Positions 7,404 through 16,236 of a DNA stretch of 32,914 nucleotides are shown piece by piece. The DNA comes from Massilibacteroides sp. (GTDB lineage Bacteria > Bacteroidota > Bacteroidia > Bacteroidales > Tannerellaceae). The stretch covers positions 1 through 32,914 of the forward strand of contig JAQVZS010000028.1 of assembly GCA_028708075.1 (NCBI GenBank), read 5' to 3'. Every line of letters begins with the position of its first letter. Within the stretch, counting starts at the first letter, position 1. Made by a program: the position numbers and the translations under genes. Under the pieces are notes generated by a model. That model made no database searches. It was not told the origin of the DNA and saw only the letters and a program-made list of their open reading frames with translations.

Positions 7404-8705
7404 CTAATATACTTTCTTTCCCATAAGATAGGTGGCGATAATATTTCGATCGTCTCCTTGAATTTGTAATCCGAATAGTTGATTTTCTATGGTCCATTTA
7501 GCATTCTGTTTCAAAAAATCGGAACGAATTTGCTGGATAGGAGTAGCAGCTAGGTCTACAACAATAAAATCGGCTTCATTTCCGGGTTTGAAACTGCCTA
7601 TTTTATCGTCGAGCGCTAAGGCTTTTGCGGTACCTAAAGTGGATTTGTAGAATGTTTCCAAAACAGGCATGGCATATCCGGTTTGTTGAGCGATTGTATA
7701 AGCCGCTCCCATCGTTTTAAACATGGAAAAAGAAGTCCCTGCTCCTACGTCGGTAGCAATAACGGTTTGTACATTTGCTAAGTTGAAGCGTTGCATATCG
7801 AATAGACCGCTGCCAAGAAATAAATTGGAAGTAGGACAATGGACGGCAATAGCGCAGGCAGAAGCCAGTCGGTTTATTTCGCTTTCCGAAAGATGAATGC
7901 AATGTCCCAGTAACGTTCGATTAGTTATCAATCCGGCTTTTTCGTATACATCTAAATAATCGGAATGAGGAGGATGAATAGCTAATGCGTTCTTAATTTC
8001 ATTTTCGTTTTCCGACAAATGCGTTTGTATGTAGGTGTCCGGAAAGAGCTCATGCAAGCGAGCAGCCATTCGAAGTTGACCCGGTGAACTGGTTATGGCG
8101 AAACGTGGTGCTATCGCATAGGAGTTTCTTCCGGTATGATGCCACTTCTCAATTAGTTCCATGCTTTCTCTCTCACAGATTTTGACGCTTTCGAGTAAAG
8201 ATTCCGGAGCATTCTGATCCATGAGAGTTTTGCCGGTAATGATTCGCATGTTACAATCCGAAGCCGCTTGGAACAAGGCGTCGACAGAAGTTGTATGGAC
8301 AGTTGAATAAGCAACGCAGGAAGTCGTCCCGTTTCGTAAGAGTTCTCGAATAAAGGAATGGGCGATCTTTAGGGCGTGATCGAACGAATTAAAAGCTATT
8401 TCCACTGGAAAGGTGTATTCGCTTAACCAGTCTAGCAATTGTCTTCCATACATCCCGATCATTTCTGTTTGCGGATAATGAACATGCGCGTCAATTAACC
8501 CCGGCATAATTAAATAACCGCTATAATCTACAACCTGGACATTGGTGTATTTGTGTTTTAATTTGTTGTACGGTGCTGTTTCCAATACGATCCCGTTCTC
8601 AACAACTAATGCACCATCCGATATATAAACAGATGCTTCATTTTTTTCTGATGGGGAATCGGTAAAATAAAAAATAGCTCCTTTATATAAATGTATGTCC
8701 TGCAT
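7404..8705 (-). CDS. guaD: Guanine deaminase
   Basis: A zinc amidohydrolase that deaminates guanine to xanthine in purine catabolism or salvage. The ATG at 8705 is the start (433 aa). A TTG nine bases further upstream overlaps a promoter-like GATATTTG at 8712-8719. Metal and active-site motifs follow guanine deaminase order: PGLIDAHVHYPQ (H74, H76), RFAITSS, QTHLSEN (H229), GHCIHLSE (H268), HCPTSNLFLGSGLF and TDVGAGTSFSM (D319). The YPQ after the HxH and the SNLFLGSG segment separate it from the related 5'-methylthioadenosine or chlorohydrolase enzymes. It is divergent from coaX and converges on the plug-like gene with no spacer. Confidence 0.9.
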   Translation of the reverse strand: MQDIHLYKGAIFYFTDSPSEKNEASVYISDGALVVENGIVLETAPYNKLKHKYTNVQVVDYSGYLIMPGLIDAHVHYPQTEMIGMYGRQLLDWLSEYTFPVEIAFNSFDHALKIAHSFIRELLRNGTTSCVAYSTVHTTSVDALFQAASDCNMRIITGKTLMDQNAPESLLESVKICERESMELIEKWHHTGRNSYAIAPRFAITSSPGQLRMAARLHELFPDTYIQTHLSENENEIKNALAIHPPHSDYLDVYEKAGLITNRTLLGHCIHLSESEINRLASACAIAVHCPTSNLFLGSGLFDMQRFNLANVQTVIATDVGAGTSFSMFKTMGAAYTIAQQTGYAMPVLETFYKSTLGTAKALALDDKIGSFKPGNEADFIVVDLAATPIQQIRSDFLKQNAKWTIENQLFGLQIQGDDRNIIATYLMGKKVY

Positions 8706-8761
8706 AAAGTACAAATATCGCTAATTTTATGTTTCTTTGCACGAAAAAATCAGAATAATAC

Positions 8762-9490
8762 GTGAACCTCATAATAGAACAGGGGAATTCTTCCTCCAAA
8801 GTCGCTGTTTATGATCATGGTTATATATTGGAATATCTTCAATATAAAAATTTAAAAGCTATGGATTTACTTCCGTTGTTTTCTAAATATGAGTTAACAC
8901 GGGGTATTTTATCGACCGTATTAAATGTAGATCAAGAATTGATTACTTTTTTGAAAAATCGGTTGCTTTTTTTTATTTTTTTAGATGAACATATCCCTAT
9001 ACCCATAAAAATAGAATACAAAACTCCGGCAACACTTGGTAAAGACCGTTTGGCTGCAGTTGTTGGAGCTAATTATTTGAAGCCTGGAGAGGATATTTTG
9101 GTGATAGATGCCGGAACTGCGATTACCTACGATTTGATAAATGCTGCTGGAGTTTATCTTGGAGGAAATATTTCTCCGGGAATGACCACAAGGTTTAAAG
9201 CGTTGAACCATTTTACTAGTCAACTACCCTTAGTGGAAGCCTCAGCAGAAATTCCATCTTTTGGCTTTGATACGGTCAGTGCAATCCGGGCTGGGGTCGT
9301 GTATGGAATTGTGTATGAAATGACGGGCTATATTGAAGAGTTGAAAAGGAAAAACCCTTCTCTTTTGGTTTTTTTAACAGGAGGTCATTCGATTTATTTT
9401 GAAAGACGGCTAAAAAATTCCATCTTTGCAGACATTAATTTAGTGTTGACAGGATTAAATAGAATCTTAGAGTATAATGTTGAGAATTAA
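8762..9490 (+). CDS. coaX: Type III pantothenate kinase
   Basis: Phosphorylates pantothenate, the first step of CoA synthesis, as a member of the ASKHA superfamily. The 242 aa protein starts at a GTG, with a near-consensus -7 box (TTTCTTTG) upstream. Motifs seen are the phosphate-1 loop EQGNSSSK (residues 6-13), GKDRLAA, VIDAGTAITYD (D116, G118, T119), GGNISPGM and LTGG near the C-terminus. The phosphate-1 loop normally begins with Asp (DxGNT). Here it is Glu6, a conservative change. The coding end overlaps the next gene by 14 bp. The coaX - OMP - TPR - lptC - foldase order is, from memory, common in Bacteroidales. Confidence 0.93.
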   Translation: MNLIIEQGNSSSKVAVYDHGYILEYLQYKNLKAMDLLPLFSKYELTRGILSTVLNVDQELITFLKNRLLFFIFLDEHIPIPIKIEYKTPATLGKDRLAAVVGANYLKPGEDILVIDAGTAITYDLINAAGVYLGGNISPGMTTRFKALNHFTSQLPLVEASAEIPSFGFDTVSAIRAGVVYGIVYEMTGYIEELKRKNPSLLVFLTGGHSIYFERRLKNSIFADINLVLTGLNRILEYNVEN

Positions 9491-10751
9491 TAAGGTATTT
9501 ATCATAACCTGCTTTTTAATTGCCCAGCTTTCACTGTTGGCTCAGAACAATACAAATTCACCTTATACGAGATATGGTTATGGTGTATTGGCTGACAGAT
9601 CGTTTGGAGCAGGTCGTGCTATGGGAGGAATCGGTTTTGGGCTTCGTTCTTCCAAACAAATTAATCCAATGAATCCTGCGTCTTACAATGCGGTTGATTC
9701 ATTGACGTTTATCTTTGATTTTGGCATTTCTGGTCAATTGTCCTGGTTTGACGATGGAACAAATAAACAGAAGAATAAAAACGGAAACGTAGAATACATT
9801 GCATTTCAGTTTCCAGTATCCCCAAGACTTGCATTAAGTGCCGGCATCTTGCCTTATTCTTTTGTTGGATATGATTTTAATCATGTCGAAAAGATCGGGG
9901 ATGAAATATTTATTAATAATTTTAATGGGAAAGGCGGATTAAACGATATCTATGCCGGATTGTCTATAGATATATGGAAGAAGCGTCTTTCAGTTGGGGC
10001 AAATGTTGGTTACTTTTTTGGAACGGTTACACATAGCAGTGCATTATCTTTTTCATCATCTTCTGCTTTGCCAATACAGAAAGTACAGAAAATCAGGGTG
10101 AATGATTTAAAATTGGATTTTGGATTACAATATACGCATCCGCTTAGTAAAACGGAAAATATGGTATTCGGTTTTATTTACTCTCCTTCCAATAAATTGA
10201 ATACAACGGTTTATAATTCGTATGTGGAAGGTTCGTCGACGACCGGCGCAGTAGAAACGATCGATACATTATCCAATTCAGCATTTGATATTCCGGCCTC
10301 TTATGGGCTTGGCTTTTCGTATGTTAAGCAAAACAGATTGACATTAGGTCTTGATTTGTTGTATGAAGGTTGGGAAGATGCCTCTTTTGAAGATAATAGT
10401 GATGTGTTCAGTAATCGTTATCGTATTGCTGGAGGAATAGAATTTATTCCGGCTTATATGGAGCGTTCGTTTTTTAAACGGATCAGATACCGTGCCGGTT
10501 TACATTATGGAAATTCTTATCAGCAAGTGAATGTAAAAAGTGCTGGATTAAGTGATGCTGACTATAAAGATTATGGCGCAAGTATTGGATTCGGATTACC
10601 TTTGATTGACAATCGTTCGTTTCTTAATCTTTCATTTGAATATATGCGAATTAAACCTCAGGCAAGTTCTATGATTGATGAAGAGTATTTTAAGGTGACA
10701 GTGAATTATACTTTTAATGAACAGTGGTTTTATAAATTTAGATTGAAGTAA
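9477..10751 (+). CDS. Outer membrane beta-barrel protein, function unknown
   Basis: A 424 aa protein with a signal peptide (residues 1-22, ending LSLLAQ) and alternating aromatic/hydrophobic beta-strand patterns to the C-terminus, which ends NEQWFYKFRLK. Near the N-terminus, SPYTRYGYGVL, GAGRAMGGIGFG and NPMNPASYNAVD resemble the Bacteroidota OMP family annotated as putative outer membrane or FadL/PorV-like proteins. These fold as about 14 strands. The start overlaps the coaX end (ATG at 9477), suggesting translational coupling. A substrate cannot be assigned. Its position before lptC and a periplasmic foldase suggests an envelope role, which is inference. Confidence 0.8.
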   Translation: MLRINKVFIITCFLIAQLSLLAQNNTNSPYTRYGYGVLADRSFGAGRAMGGIGFGLRSSKQINPMNPASYNAVDSLTFIFDFGISGQLSWFDDGTNKQKNKNGNVEYIAFQFPVSPRLALSAGILPYSFVGYDFNHVEKIGDEIFINNFNGKGGLNDIYAGLSIDIWKKRLSVGANVGYFFGTVTHSSALSFSSSSALPIQKVQKIRVNDLKLDFGLQYTHPLSKTENMVFGFIYSPSNKLNTTVYNSYVEGSSTTGAVETIDTLSNSAFDIPASYGLGFSYVKQNRLTLGLDLLYEGWEDASFEDNSDVFSNRYRIAGGIEFIPAYMERSFFKRIRYRAGLHYGNSYQQVNVKSAGLSDADYKDYGASIGFGLPLIDNRSFLNLSFEYMRIKPQASSMIDEEYFKVTVNYTFNEQWFYKFRLK

Positions 10752-10777
10752 ACGAAAACTAAACACAAAGAATAGAT

Positions 10778-12145
10778 ATGAAAACGAAAGTAGTATTATT
10801 GGCCATTGGATGGTTATTCGTCGCATCCGGTGCTTTCGCTCAGAAAGGAGTCGACAATGGAACACAATTTGGTTCGGGAGAAGACAGTATTCGTTGTATA
10901 ACGAATATTAGTTTGTTTGTACCTTATGCCAAAGCCGGGAATTATAAAGATGCTTATGAGTTTTGGAAAATTGTATATGAAGAATGTCCTGCAGCGACCA
11001 AAGATATTTATTTGTACGGTGTTCGTATTGTTGAATGGCAGTTGCAAAATGAAAAGAATCTTACCAAAAAGGCTGAATTATTAAATAAATTAATGGCTGT
11101 TTACGATCAACGGGTGAAGTATTTCGGTAATGATAGGCGTTATGGGAAAGACTGGATTGTGTCTCGAAAAGCTCAGGATTATGTCAAATACGCCGCAGAT
11201 AAAGCCGATAATAATTTGTTGTATGGTTGGTTGAAGGAAGTAGTGGACGAATTTGGAGATAAAACGGAAGCTTTGGCCGTGAATTTCTTTATGTATGCTT
11301 CGTACCAACGTTTGTTTGCTGATCCGGACAATAAGAAAGACGAATTTGTGCAAAATTATTTAAAGTCGTCTTCTATCCTTGACGCTCAAATTACTGCGGC
11401 AAAAGCGGCGAATGACGAGAAAGAAGTTTCTAAACTTACCGCATTCAAAACAACCATTGACGAAAGCTTTGCAGGTAGCGGCGCTGCCGATTGTGAAACT
11501 TTGCAGAATTTATATGGTGCTAAAATAGAGCAAAATAAAGATAATATTGCCTTTTTGAAAGAAACAATATCTTTACTTCGTCGAGTTCGTTGCCAGGAAA
11601 TAGAAGCTTATTTTGCTGCTTCCGGTTATGTTCATGCAATAGAGCCAACAGCTGAATCGGCAGTTGGATTAGGCAAACAGGCGGTTAAGAAAAAAGATTT
11701 TCCGACAGCAATCTCTTTCTTTGAAGAAGCTGCCAATTTAGAGAGTGATTCTAAAGCTAAAGCTGATGACTACTACATGATTGCCTTACTGTATTTTGAT
11801 GAAAACAGTTATTCGCGATCAAGACAATATGCTTTGAAAGTAATCGAATTTAATCCTAACTACGGATTGGCTTATCTGTTGATAGGAAAAATGTATGCAG
11901 CTACGGCAAACAGCATATATCCGGACGATGTTGTGTTAGGAAAAACGGTTTATTATGCTGCAGTTGATAAATTCGAAAAGGCAAAGCAAGTAGATCCTTC
12001 TTGTGCTCAGGAAGCTTCTGTCCTGATTTCAGCCTATCGTGCTTACTTTCCATCGACTGAAGATATCTTTATGCATCCGGACTTGGAAAAAGGGAAAACG
12101 ATTACTATCGGCGGATGGATAGGAGAACGTACGATTGTACGATAA
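10778..12145 (+). CDS. Periplasmic tetratricopeptide-repeat protein
   Basis: A 455 aa protein with a clear signal peptide (MKTKVVLLAIGWLFVASGAFAQ) and helical repeats. The best TPR-like stretch lies at about residues 290-400, including GLGKQAVKKKDFPTAISFFEEAANLE and YYMIALLYFDENSYSRSRQYALKVIEFNPNYGLAYLLIGKMY. The N-terminal part (YAKAGNYKDAYEFWKIVYEECP) is also repeat-like. It follows the OMP gene after 26 bp and precedes lptC by 15 bp, so it is probably co-transcribed. TPR proteins mediate protein contacts, and a role as a partner of the neighbouring OMP or of the LPS transport machinery is only a guess. Confidence 0.8.
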   Translation: MKTKVVLLAIGWLFVASGAFAQKGVDNGTQFGSGEDSIRCITNISLFVPYAKAGNYKDAYEFWKIVYEECPAATKDIYLYGVRIVEWQLQNEKNLTKKAELLNKLMAVYDQRVKYFGNDRRYGKDWIVSRKAQDYVKYAADKADNNLLYGWLKEVVDEFGDKTEALAVNFFMYASYQRLFADPDNKKDEFVQNYLKSSSILDAQITAAKAANDEKEVSKLTAFKTTIDESFAGSGAADCETLQNLYGAKIEQNKDNIAFLKETISLLRRVRCQEIEAYFAASGYVHAIEPTAESAVGLGKQAVKKKDFPTAISFFEEAANLESDSKAKADDYYMIALLYFDENSYSRSRQYALKVIEFNPNYGLAYLLIGKMYAATANSIYPDDVVLGKTVYYAAVDKFEKAKQVDPSCAQEASVLISAYRAYFPSTEDIFMHPDLEKGKTITIGGWIGERTIVR

Positions 12146-12160
12146 AGATCAAATCAAACA

Positions 12161-12835
12161 ATGCGTTTTCTCAGTATAACGGGAGATAAAATAAGCATAA
12201 CAACTGTTTTTTTGATGGTTGTTATGCTTGTTTTATTTTTACTTTCATGTGAAAAAGAAAAAGCAGAGGTTATAGAAGTTGCTTTTAATCCGGATAGTAC
12301 ATATACGATGAGAACGACGGATGTTTCCGAATTAGTATCCGATTCGGGTGTGGTGCGATATCGAATTATTGCAAAAGAATGGTTAGTTTACGATAAAGCA
12401 TCGGAGCCTTATTGGCTTTTTCCTAAAGGGGGGTATGTGGAAAAGTTTGACAGTCTATTAAATAAAGACGCTAGCATTAAGGCTGATACCGCTTATTATT
12501 ATTATAAAAAAGAATTGTGGAAATTAATCGGAAACGTGGAAGTTTCTAATTTGAAAGGAGAACATTTTGAAACGGAACTTTTGTTTTGGGATCAAAAGAA
12601 AGAGCGTGTTTATTCCGATAAATATATCCGTATTGAACAGGAAGATAAAATTATTACCGGAATTGGGTTTGAGTCAAATCAGGATATGACTAAATACGAC
12701 GTTTTTAATTCACAGGGGGTGTTTCCCGTCAAAGAACCTAATGATTCCATTTCTCTGCCTTCTGATTCTATAACGATGGAAAATAAACATCTTTCAGATT
12801 CAATAGGACTAAAAAAAAAGAATAAAAAGCAATAA
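12161..12835 (+). CDS. lptC: LPS export periplasmic protein LptC
   Basis: LptC carries lipopolysaccharide from the inner-membrane LptBFG transporter to the periplasmic LptA bridge. The 224 aa protein has a hydrophobic N-terminus ending in a lipobox-like LLSC (about residues 27-30), so it may be lipid-anchored as in other Bacteroidota. A beta-jellyroll of LptC/OstA type follows: STYTMRTTDVSELVSDSGVVRYRI, IKADTAYYYYKKELWKLIGNVEV and LLFWDQKKERVYSDKYIRI. The tail is Ser/Lys-rich. lptF/G and lptE homologues occur elsewhere in the window, but not lptB, lptA or lptD. Confidence 0.87.
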   Translation: MRFLSITGDKISITTVFLMVVMLVLFLLSCEKEKAEVIEVAFNPDSTYTMRTTDVSELVSDSGVVRYRIIAKEWLVYDKASEPYWLFPKGGYVEKFDSLLNKDASIKADTAYYYYKKELWKLIGNVEVSNLKGEHFETELLFWDQKKERVYSDKYIRIEQEDKIITGIGFESNQDMTKYDVFNSQGVFPVKEPNDSISLPSDSITMENKHLSDSIGLKKKNKKQ

Positions 12836-12850
12836 TAACTCTTTTTTTTG

Positions 12851-12858
12851 TATCTTCG
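12851..12858 (+). promoter_or_regulatory. Possible -7 element for the parvulin foldase gene
   Basis: TATCTTCG matches TAnnTTTG at seven of eight positions and lies 47 bp upstream of the foldase ATG. Read-through from lptC is equally possible, since I see no terminator in between. Confidence 0.35.
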
Positions 12859-12904
12859 TGCGCTTATAAATGGAGAGTATAAATTTAAAAAACAAATAAT
12901 ATAA

Positions 12905-15043
12905 ATGGCTACGCTTGAAAAAATTAGGAACAAGGCCGGATTATTGGTTGTTGTTATTGGAGTGGCTTTGTTTGCCTTCATTATTGGGGATTTTTTAAAT
13001 TCCGGATCGACATTTTTTAGACAAACTCAGGAAAAAATCGCAGACATTGATGGTGAAGTGATTAGTATTCATGACTATCAGGATCGAGTGGATGAAATGT
13101 CGGAAGTGTACAAAATGCAAACAGGAACGAACAATATTCCAGAAGATCTTATGACTCAGGTACGTCAGTCTGTTTTCGACGCAATGGTACAAGAAATTGT
13201 TTTAGGAGAAGCAACATCGACGTTAGGAATAACCGTAACTCCAGAAGAATTATTTGATATGGTTCAAGGCGAAAATGTATCACCGATGATTCAACAAATG
13301 CCAATGTTTCGCAATCAGGAGACAGGTGCTTTTGATAAAACTGCTTTGTTGAATTTTCTTAAAACTATAGACGACGATAATATTGCGACTTATCCTGCTG
13401 ACCAAAGGGCTCAATTAATTCAAGCCAGAAATTTTTGGTTGTTTTGGGAAAAGAATATAAAACAACAAGCTTTAGGAAATAAATATTCTACATTATTAAG
13501 TAAGGCTATTTCTGCTAATACAATCGACGCCCAAGATGCCTTTGCTTCAACATCGGAAAATTCGGATGTGGCTTATGTCATGCAATCCTATAATACAATT
13601 CCTGATTCTACGATAACTGTTCCGGATAGCGAAGTGAAGAAATTGTATGATCAACGCAAAAAACTGTTTAAACAAAAGGAAGGGCGTATGATCAAATATC
13701 TATCTGTGGATATTCTACCAAGTCAGGAAGATTATAATAAAGCGAAAACGGAAATAGAACAGATTCGTGAAGAATTACTTGCATCAGCAAATGTAGCGGA
13801 TATAGTAAATGAAGTGTCGGAAATACCTTATGTCGATGCTTTTGTAAGCGATGCGATGTTGGATAACGAAGCAAAATTATTTGTAAAGAGTTCTGAAATC
13901 GGGGCTGTTTCTACTCCAACTTTTCAGAATGACAAGCATCGTTTAATGAAACTTGTAGACAAAACAATCGCTCCGGATTCTGTGAAAGTTAGTCATATTA
14001 TGTTGGGTGGTAGAGCAGAAGATGCTCTTGTGCAACTTGCTGACAGTTTGAAAAATGTACTTAAAAATGGCGGAGATTTTGCTGCATTGGCGCGTGAATA
14101 TTCGGTAGATGAGCGTACTGCGAGCAATGGCGGTGAGTTAGGTTGGTTTACTGAAGTGAGCGCTTTAAAAGGATTGAGTGAAGATTTTAAAAATGCGATA
14201 TTTTCCGTGCCACTGAATGAAGTTGTTGTGGTAAAAAGTCTGTATGGGTCTCATTTAATAAAAGTGCAGGAAAAAACATCTAATGTGGAGAAATATAAAC
14301 TGGCCAATATCGAAATGCAGGTTTCGCCGAGTTCAAAGACATACAGCAATATTTATAACGATCTTAACCAGTTCGTATCAAAGAACAACAATATGGATAA
14401 ATTGGACGAAGCCGCAAAGGAAGCCGGGTATAATTTAGTTTCGAACGTGACTGTTACTGCTGCAGATCAAAATATTGGATTTATTCAAAATTCTCGTCCC
14501 GTTATTCGTTGGGCATTTGAGCATGACAAAGGGAATATTTCCGAAATTTTCGAATGCGATAATAAGTTTATTGTTGCAGCTGTTCAAGGTAGATTAAAGG
14601 AGGGTTATCGTTCTTTACAAGCTGTATCTTCTTCTTTGAAATCAGAATTAATCAATCAAAAGAAGGGAGAACAAATTGTTCAGGATTTAGCTTCAAAAAA
14701 TCTGACGACATTGGAGGCCTATTCAGGTGTAATGAATGGGTCAGTCGATTCGGTTAAGTTTGTTAATTTTGGGACACAGCGTATTGCTGGTCTTGGAATG
14801 GAGCCCAAATTAAATGCATACATTTCTCTGTCGAAAGTAAATGAAGTTAGTGCTCCGATTGCGGGTTTGAATGGTGTTTATGTATTTAAGGTTTACAACC
14901 GTGAGAAAACAAATGCGGAATTTGACGAAAAAACGACAGTTCAGGGAATAAATGAAGCCAATGCTTACAGAATCGGATTTCAGGCCATACAAGAATTGAT
15001 TAATGAATCCCAAATAATGGATAATCGTATACGGTTCTATTAA
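12905..15043 (+). CDS. Membrane-anchored peptidyl-prolyl isomerase, PpiD/SurA type
   Basis: A 712 aa envelope foldase. An N-terminal membrane anchor (about residues 12-32, LLVVVIGVALFAFIIGDFL) is followed by a SurA-N/PpiD-like helical region with IADIDGEVISIHDYQDRVD and a long chaperone domain. One parvulin rotamase domain lies at about residues 360-460, with KVSHIMLGG, DFAALAREYSVD and NGGELGWF. A second, degenerate rotamase-like region may lie in the C-terminal third. It would assist folding of outer membrane and secreted proteins. The domain order is that of PpiD, but NCBI often labels such Bacteroidota proteins SurA-like. The gene ends in a strong hairpin terminator. Confidence 0.88.
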   Translation: MATLEKIRNKAGLLVVVIGVALFAFIIGDFLNSGSTFFRQTQEKIADIDGEVISIHDYQDRVDEMSEVYKMQTGTNNIPEDLMTQVRQSVFDAMVQEIVLGEATSTLGITVTPEELFDMVQGENVSPMIQQMPMFRNQETGAFDKTALLNFLKTIDDDNIATYPADQRAQLIQARNFWLFWEKNIKQQALGNKYSTLLSKAISANTIDAQDAFASTSENSDVAYVMQSYNTIPDSTITVPDSEVKKLYDQRKKLFKQKEGRMIKYLSVDILPSQEDYNKAKTEIEQIREELLASANVADIVNEVSEIPYVDAFVSDAMLDNEAKLFVKSSEIGAVSTPTFQNDKHRLMKLVDKTIAPDSVKVSHIMLGGRAEDALVQLADSLKNVLKNGGDFAALAREYSVDERTASNGGELGWFTEVSALKGLSEDFKNAIFSVPLNEVVVVKSLYGSHLIKVQEKTSNVEKYKLANIEMQVSPSSKTYSNIYNDLNQFVSKNNNMDKLDEAAKEAGYNLVSNVTVTAADQNIGFIQNSRPVIRWAFEHDKGNISEIFECDNKFIVAAVQGRLKEGYRSLQAVSSSLKSELINQKKGEQIVQDLASKNLTTLEAYSGVMNGSVDSVKFVNFGTQRIAGLGMEPKLNAYISLSKVNEVSAPIAGLNGVYVFKVYNREKTNAEFDEKTTVQGINEANAYRIGFQAIQELINESQIMDNRIRFY

Positions 15044-15087
15044 TTTAATTATAGGCTGTATCTTTTATCGAAGGATAGATATACGAG

Positions 15088-15119
15088 CTGCCGTACAATT
15101 CTGTACGGCAGTTTTTTTT
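15088..15119 (+). terminator. Rho-independent terminator after the foldase gene
   Basis: A perfect 10 bp stem CTGCCGTACA/TGTACGGCAG (15088-15097 with 15102-15111) closes a 4 nt loop and is followed by eight T. It ends the coaX-to-foldase transcription block. Confidence 0.88.
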
Positions 15120-15120
15120 A

Positions 15121-15128
15121 TACCTTTG
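15121..15128 (+). promoter_or_regulatory. Putative -7 element for rlmN
   Basis: TACCTTTG matches TAnnTTTG exactly and starts two bases after the T-tract of the preceding terminator, 30 bp before the rlmN ATG. The terminator stem occupies the -33 region. Confidence 0.6.
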
Positions 15129-15157
15129 CAATAAAAATAAACAGACGTCAAGGAATA

Positions 15158-16201
15158 ATGAATTCAAAGAAAAAATTATTGGGGATGACTCTTCTGGAAC
15201 TGAAAGCCATGGTTTCCGATGTTGGTTTGCCTTCCTATACCGCTTCGCAAATAGCAGATTGGTTGTATAAGAAGAAAATACGTTCGATTTCACAAATGAG
15301 CAACATCTCTGTTGTCAATCGTGAAAAATTGGCTGAACAATATGAAGTTGGCCTTAGCGCGCCTGTTCGTTCATTGAAATCGATCGACGGCACGGTGAAA
15401 TATTTATTTGAAGTAGACCATCGGCGTACTATCGAATCTGTTTACATACCCACAGATGACAGGGCGACGCTTTGTGTATCTTCACAAGTCGGCTGTAAAA
15501 TGAATTGTTTATTTTGTATGACGGGTAAACAGGGATTTGTAGCCAATCTCTCAGCGAATGAGATAATGAATCAAATTCTTTCTATTCCTGAATCAGATGC
15601 CCTTACCAATCTTGTGTTTATGGGAATGGGAGAACCATTGGATAATACGACAGAACTGTTTAAAGTTTTGGAAATACTGACATCTTCTTACGGTTATGGT
15701 TGGAGTCCTAAGCGGATAACTGTTTCTTCTATAGGAATAATAAAAGGCTTAAAACAGTTTTTAGAAGAAAGTGAATGTCATTTAGCGATCAGTCTTCATT
15801 CGCCATTTCCTGAAGAACGCGCTCAATTAATGCCTGCCGAAAAAGCTTATCCTTCTCAAAAAGTGATCGATTTGATCAGACAATATGATTTTTCGCATCA
15901 GCGCCGGGTATCCTTTGAATATATTGTGTTTAAAGATTTAAACGATACCTCTCGTCACGCAAAAGCATTAGCTACATTGTTACGTGGTATTCCCTGCCGT
16001 GTCAATCTCATTCGTTTTCATTCCATACCGAATGTAGAACTAAAAAGTCCGGAGATGGATCGTATGGAACAATTCAAGGATAAATTAAATAAGCAAGGAC
16101 TGGTTTGTACGATAAGAGCTTCTCGAGGCGAGGATATTTTTGCCGCATGTGGAATGTTATCCAGTACAAAAAATGAAGAAGCGAATAAAGAGTTGATATA
16201 A
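15158..16201 (+). CDS. rlmN: Dual-specificity rRNA/tRNA adenine C2-methyltransferase RlmN
   Basis: A radical-SAM enzyme that methylates C2 of A2503 in 23S rRNA and, in E. coli, A37 of some tRNAs. The 347 aa protein has the CxxxCxxC cluster motif at C113, C117 and C120 (GCKMNCLFCMTG). C106 and the C-terminal C331 (FAACGML) correspond to the two mechanistic cysteines of E. coli RlmN (C118 and C355). Other signatures are VFMGMGEPLDN, TVSSIGII, LAISLHSP and EYIVFKDLND. It lacks the extra features of the Cfr resistance methyltransferases. It has its own promoter and is followed closely by the DUF4837 lipoprotein gene. Confidence 0.96.
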   Translation: MNSKKKLLGMTLLELKAMVSDVGLPSYTASQIADWLYKKKIRSISQMSNISVVNREKLAEQYEVGLSAPVRSLKSIDGTVKYLFEVDHRRTIESVYIPTDDRATLCVSSQVGCKMNCLFCMTGKQGFVANLSANEIMNQILSIPESDALTNLVFMGMGEPLDNTTELFKVLEILTSSYGYGWSPKRITVSSIGIIKGLKQFLEESECHLAISLHSPFPEERAQLMPAEKAYPSQKVIDLIRQYDFSHQRRVSFEYIVFKDLNDTSRHAKALATLLRGIPCRVNLIRFHSIPNVELKSPEMDRMEQFKDKLNKQGLVCTIRASRGEDIFAACGMLSSTKNEEANKELI

Positions 16202-16206
16202 AAACT

Positions 16207-16214
16207 TATATTTG
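16207..16214 (+). promoter_or_regulatory. Putative -7 element for the DUF4837 gene and pdxA
   Basis: TATATTTG matches TAnnTTTG and lies 23 bp upstream of the ATG at 16237, right after the rlmN stop. No -33 TTTG is seen at the usual distance. Confidence 0.5.
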
Positions 16215-16236
16215 TGAAAATTAAAAAAGAACAGAG

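Noticed and set aside
12836..12904. Lost CNNM/CorC-type transporter gene between lptC and the foldase
   Set aside because: I recall such a gene at this place in some Bacteroides, but I cannot confirm it from this sequence, and the gap shows no remnant.
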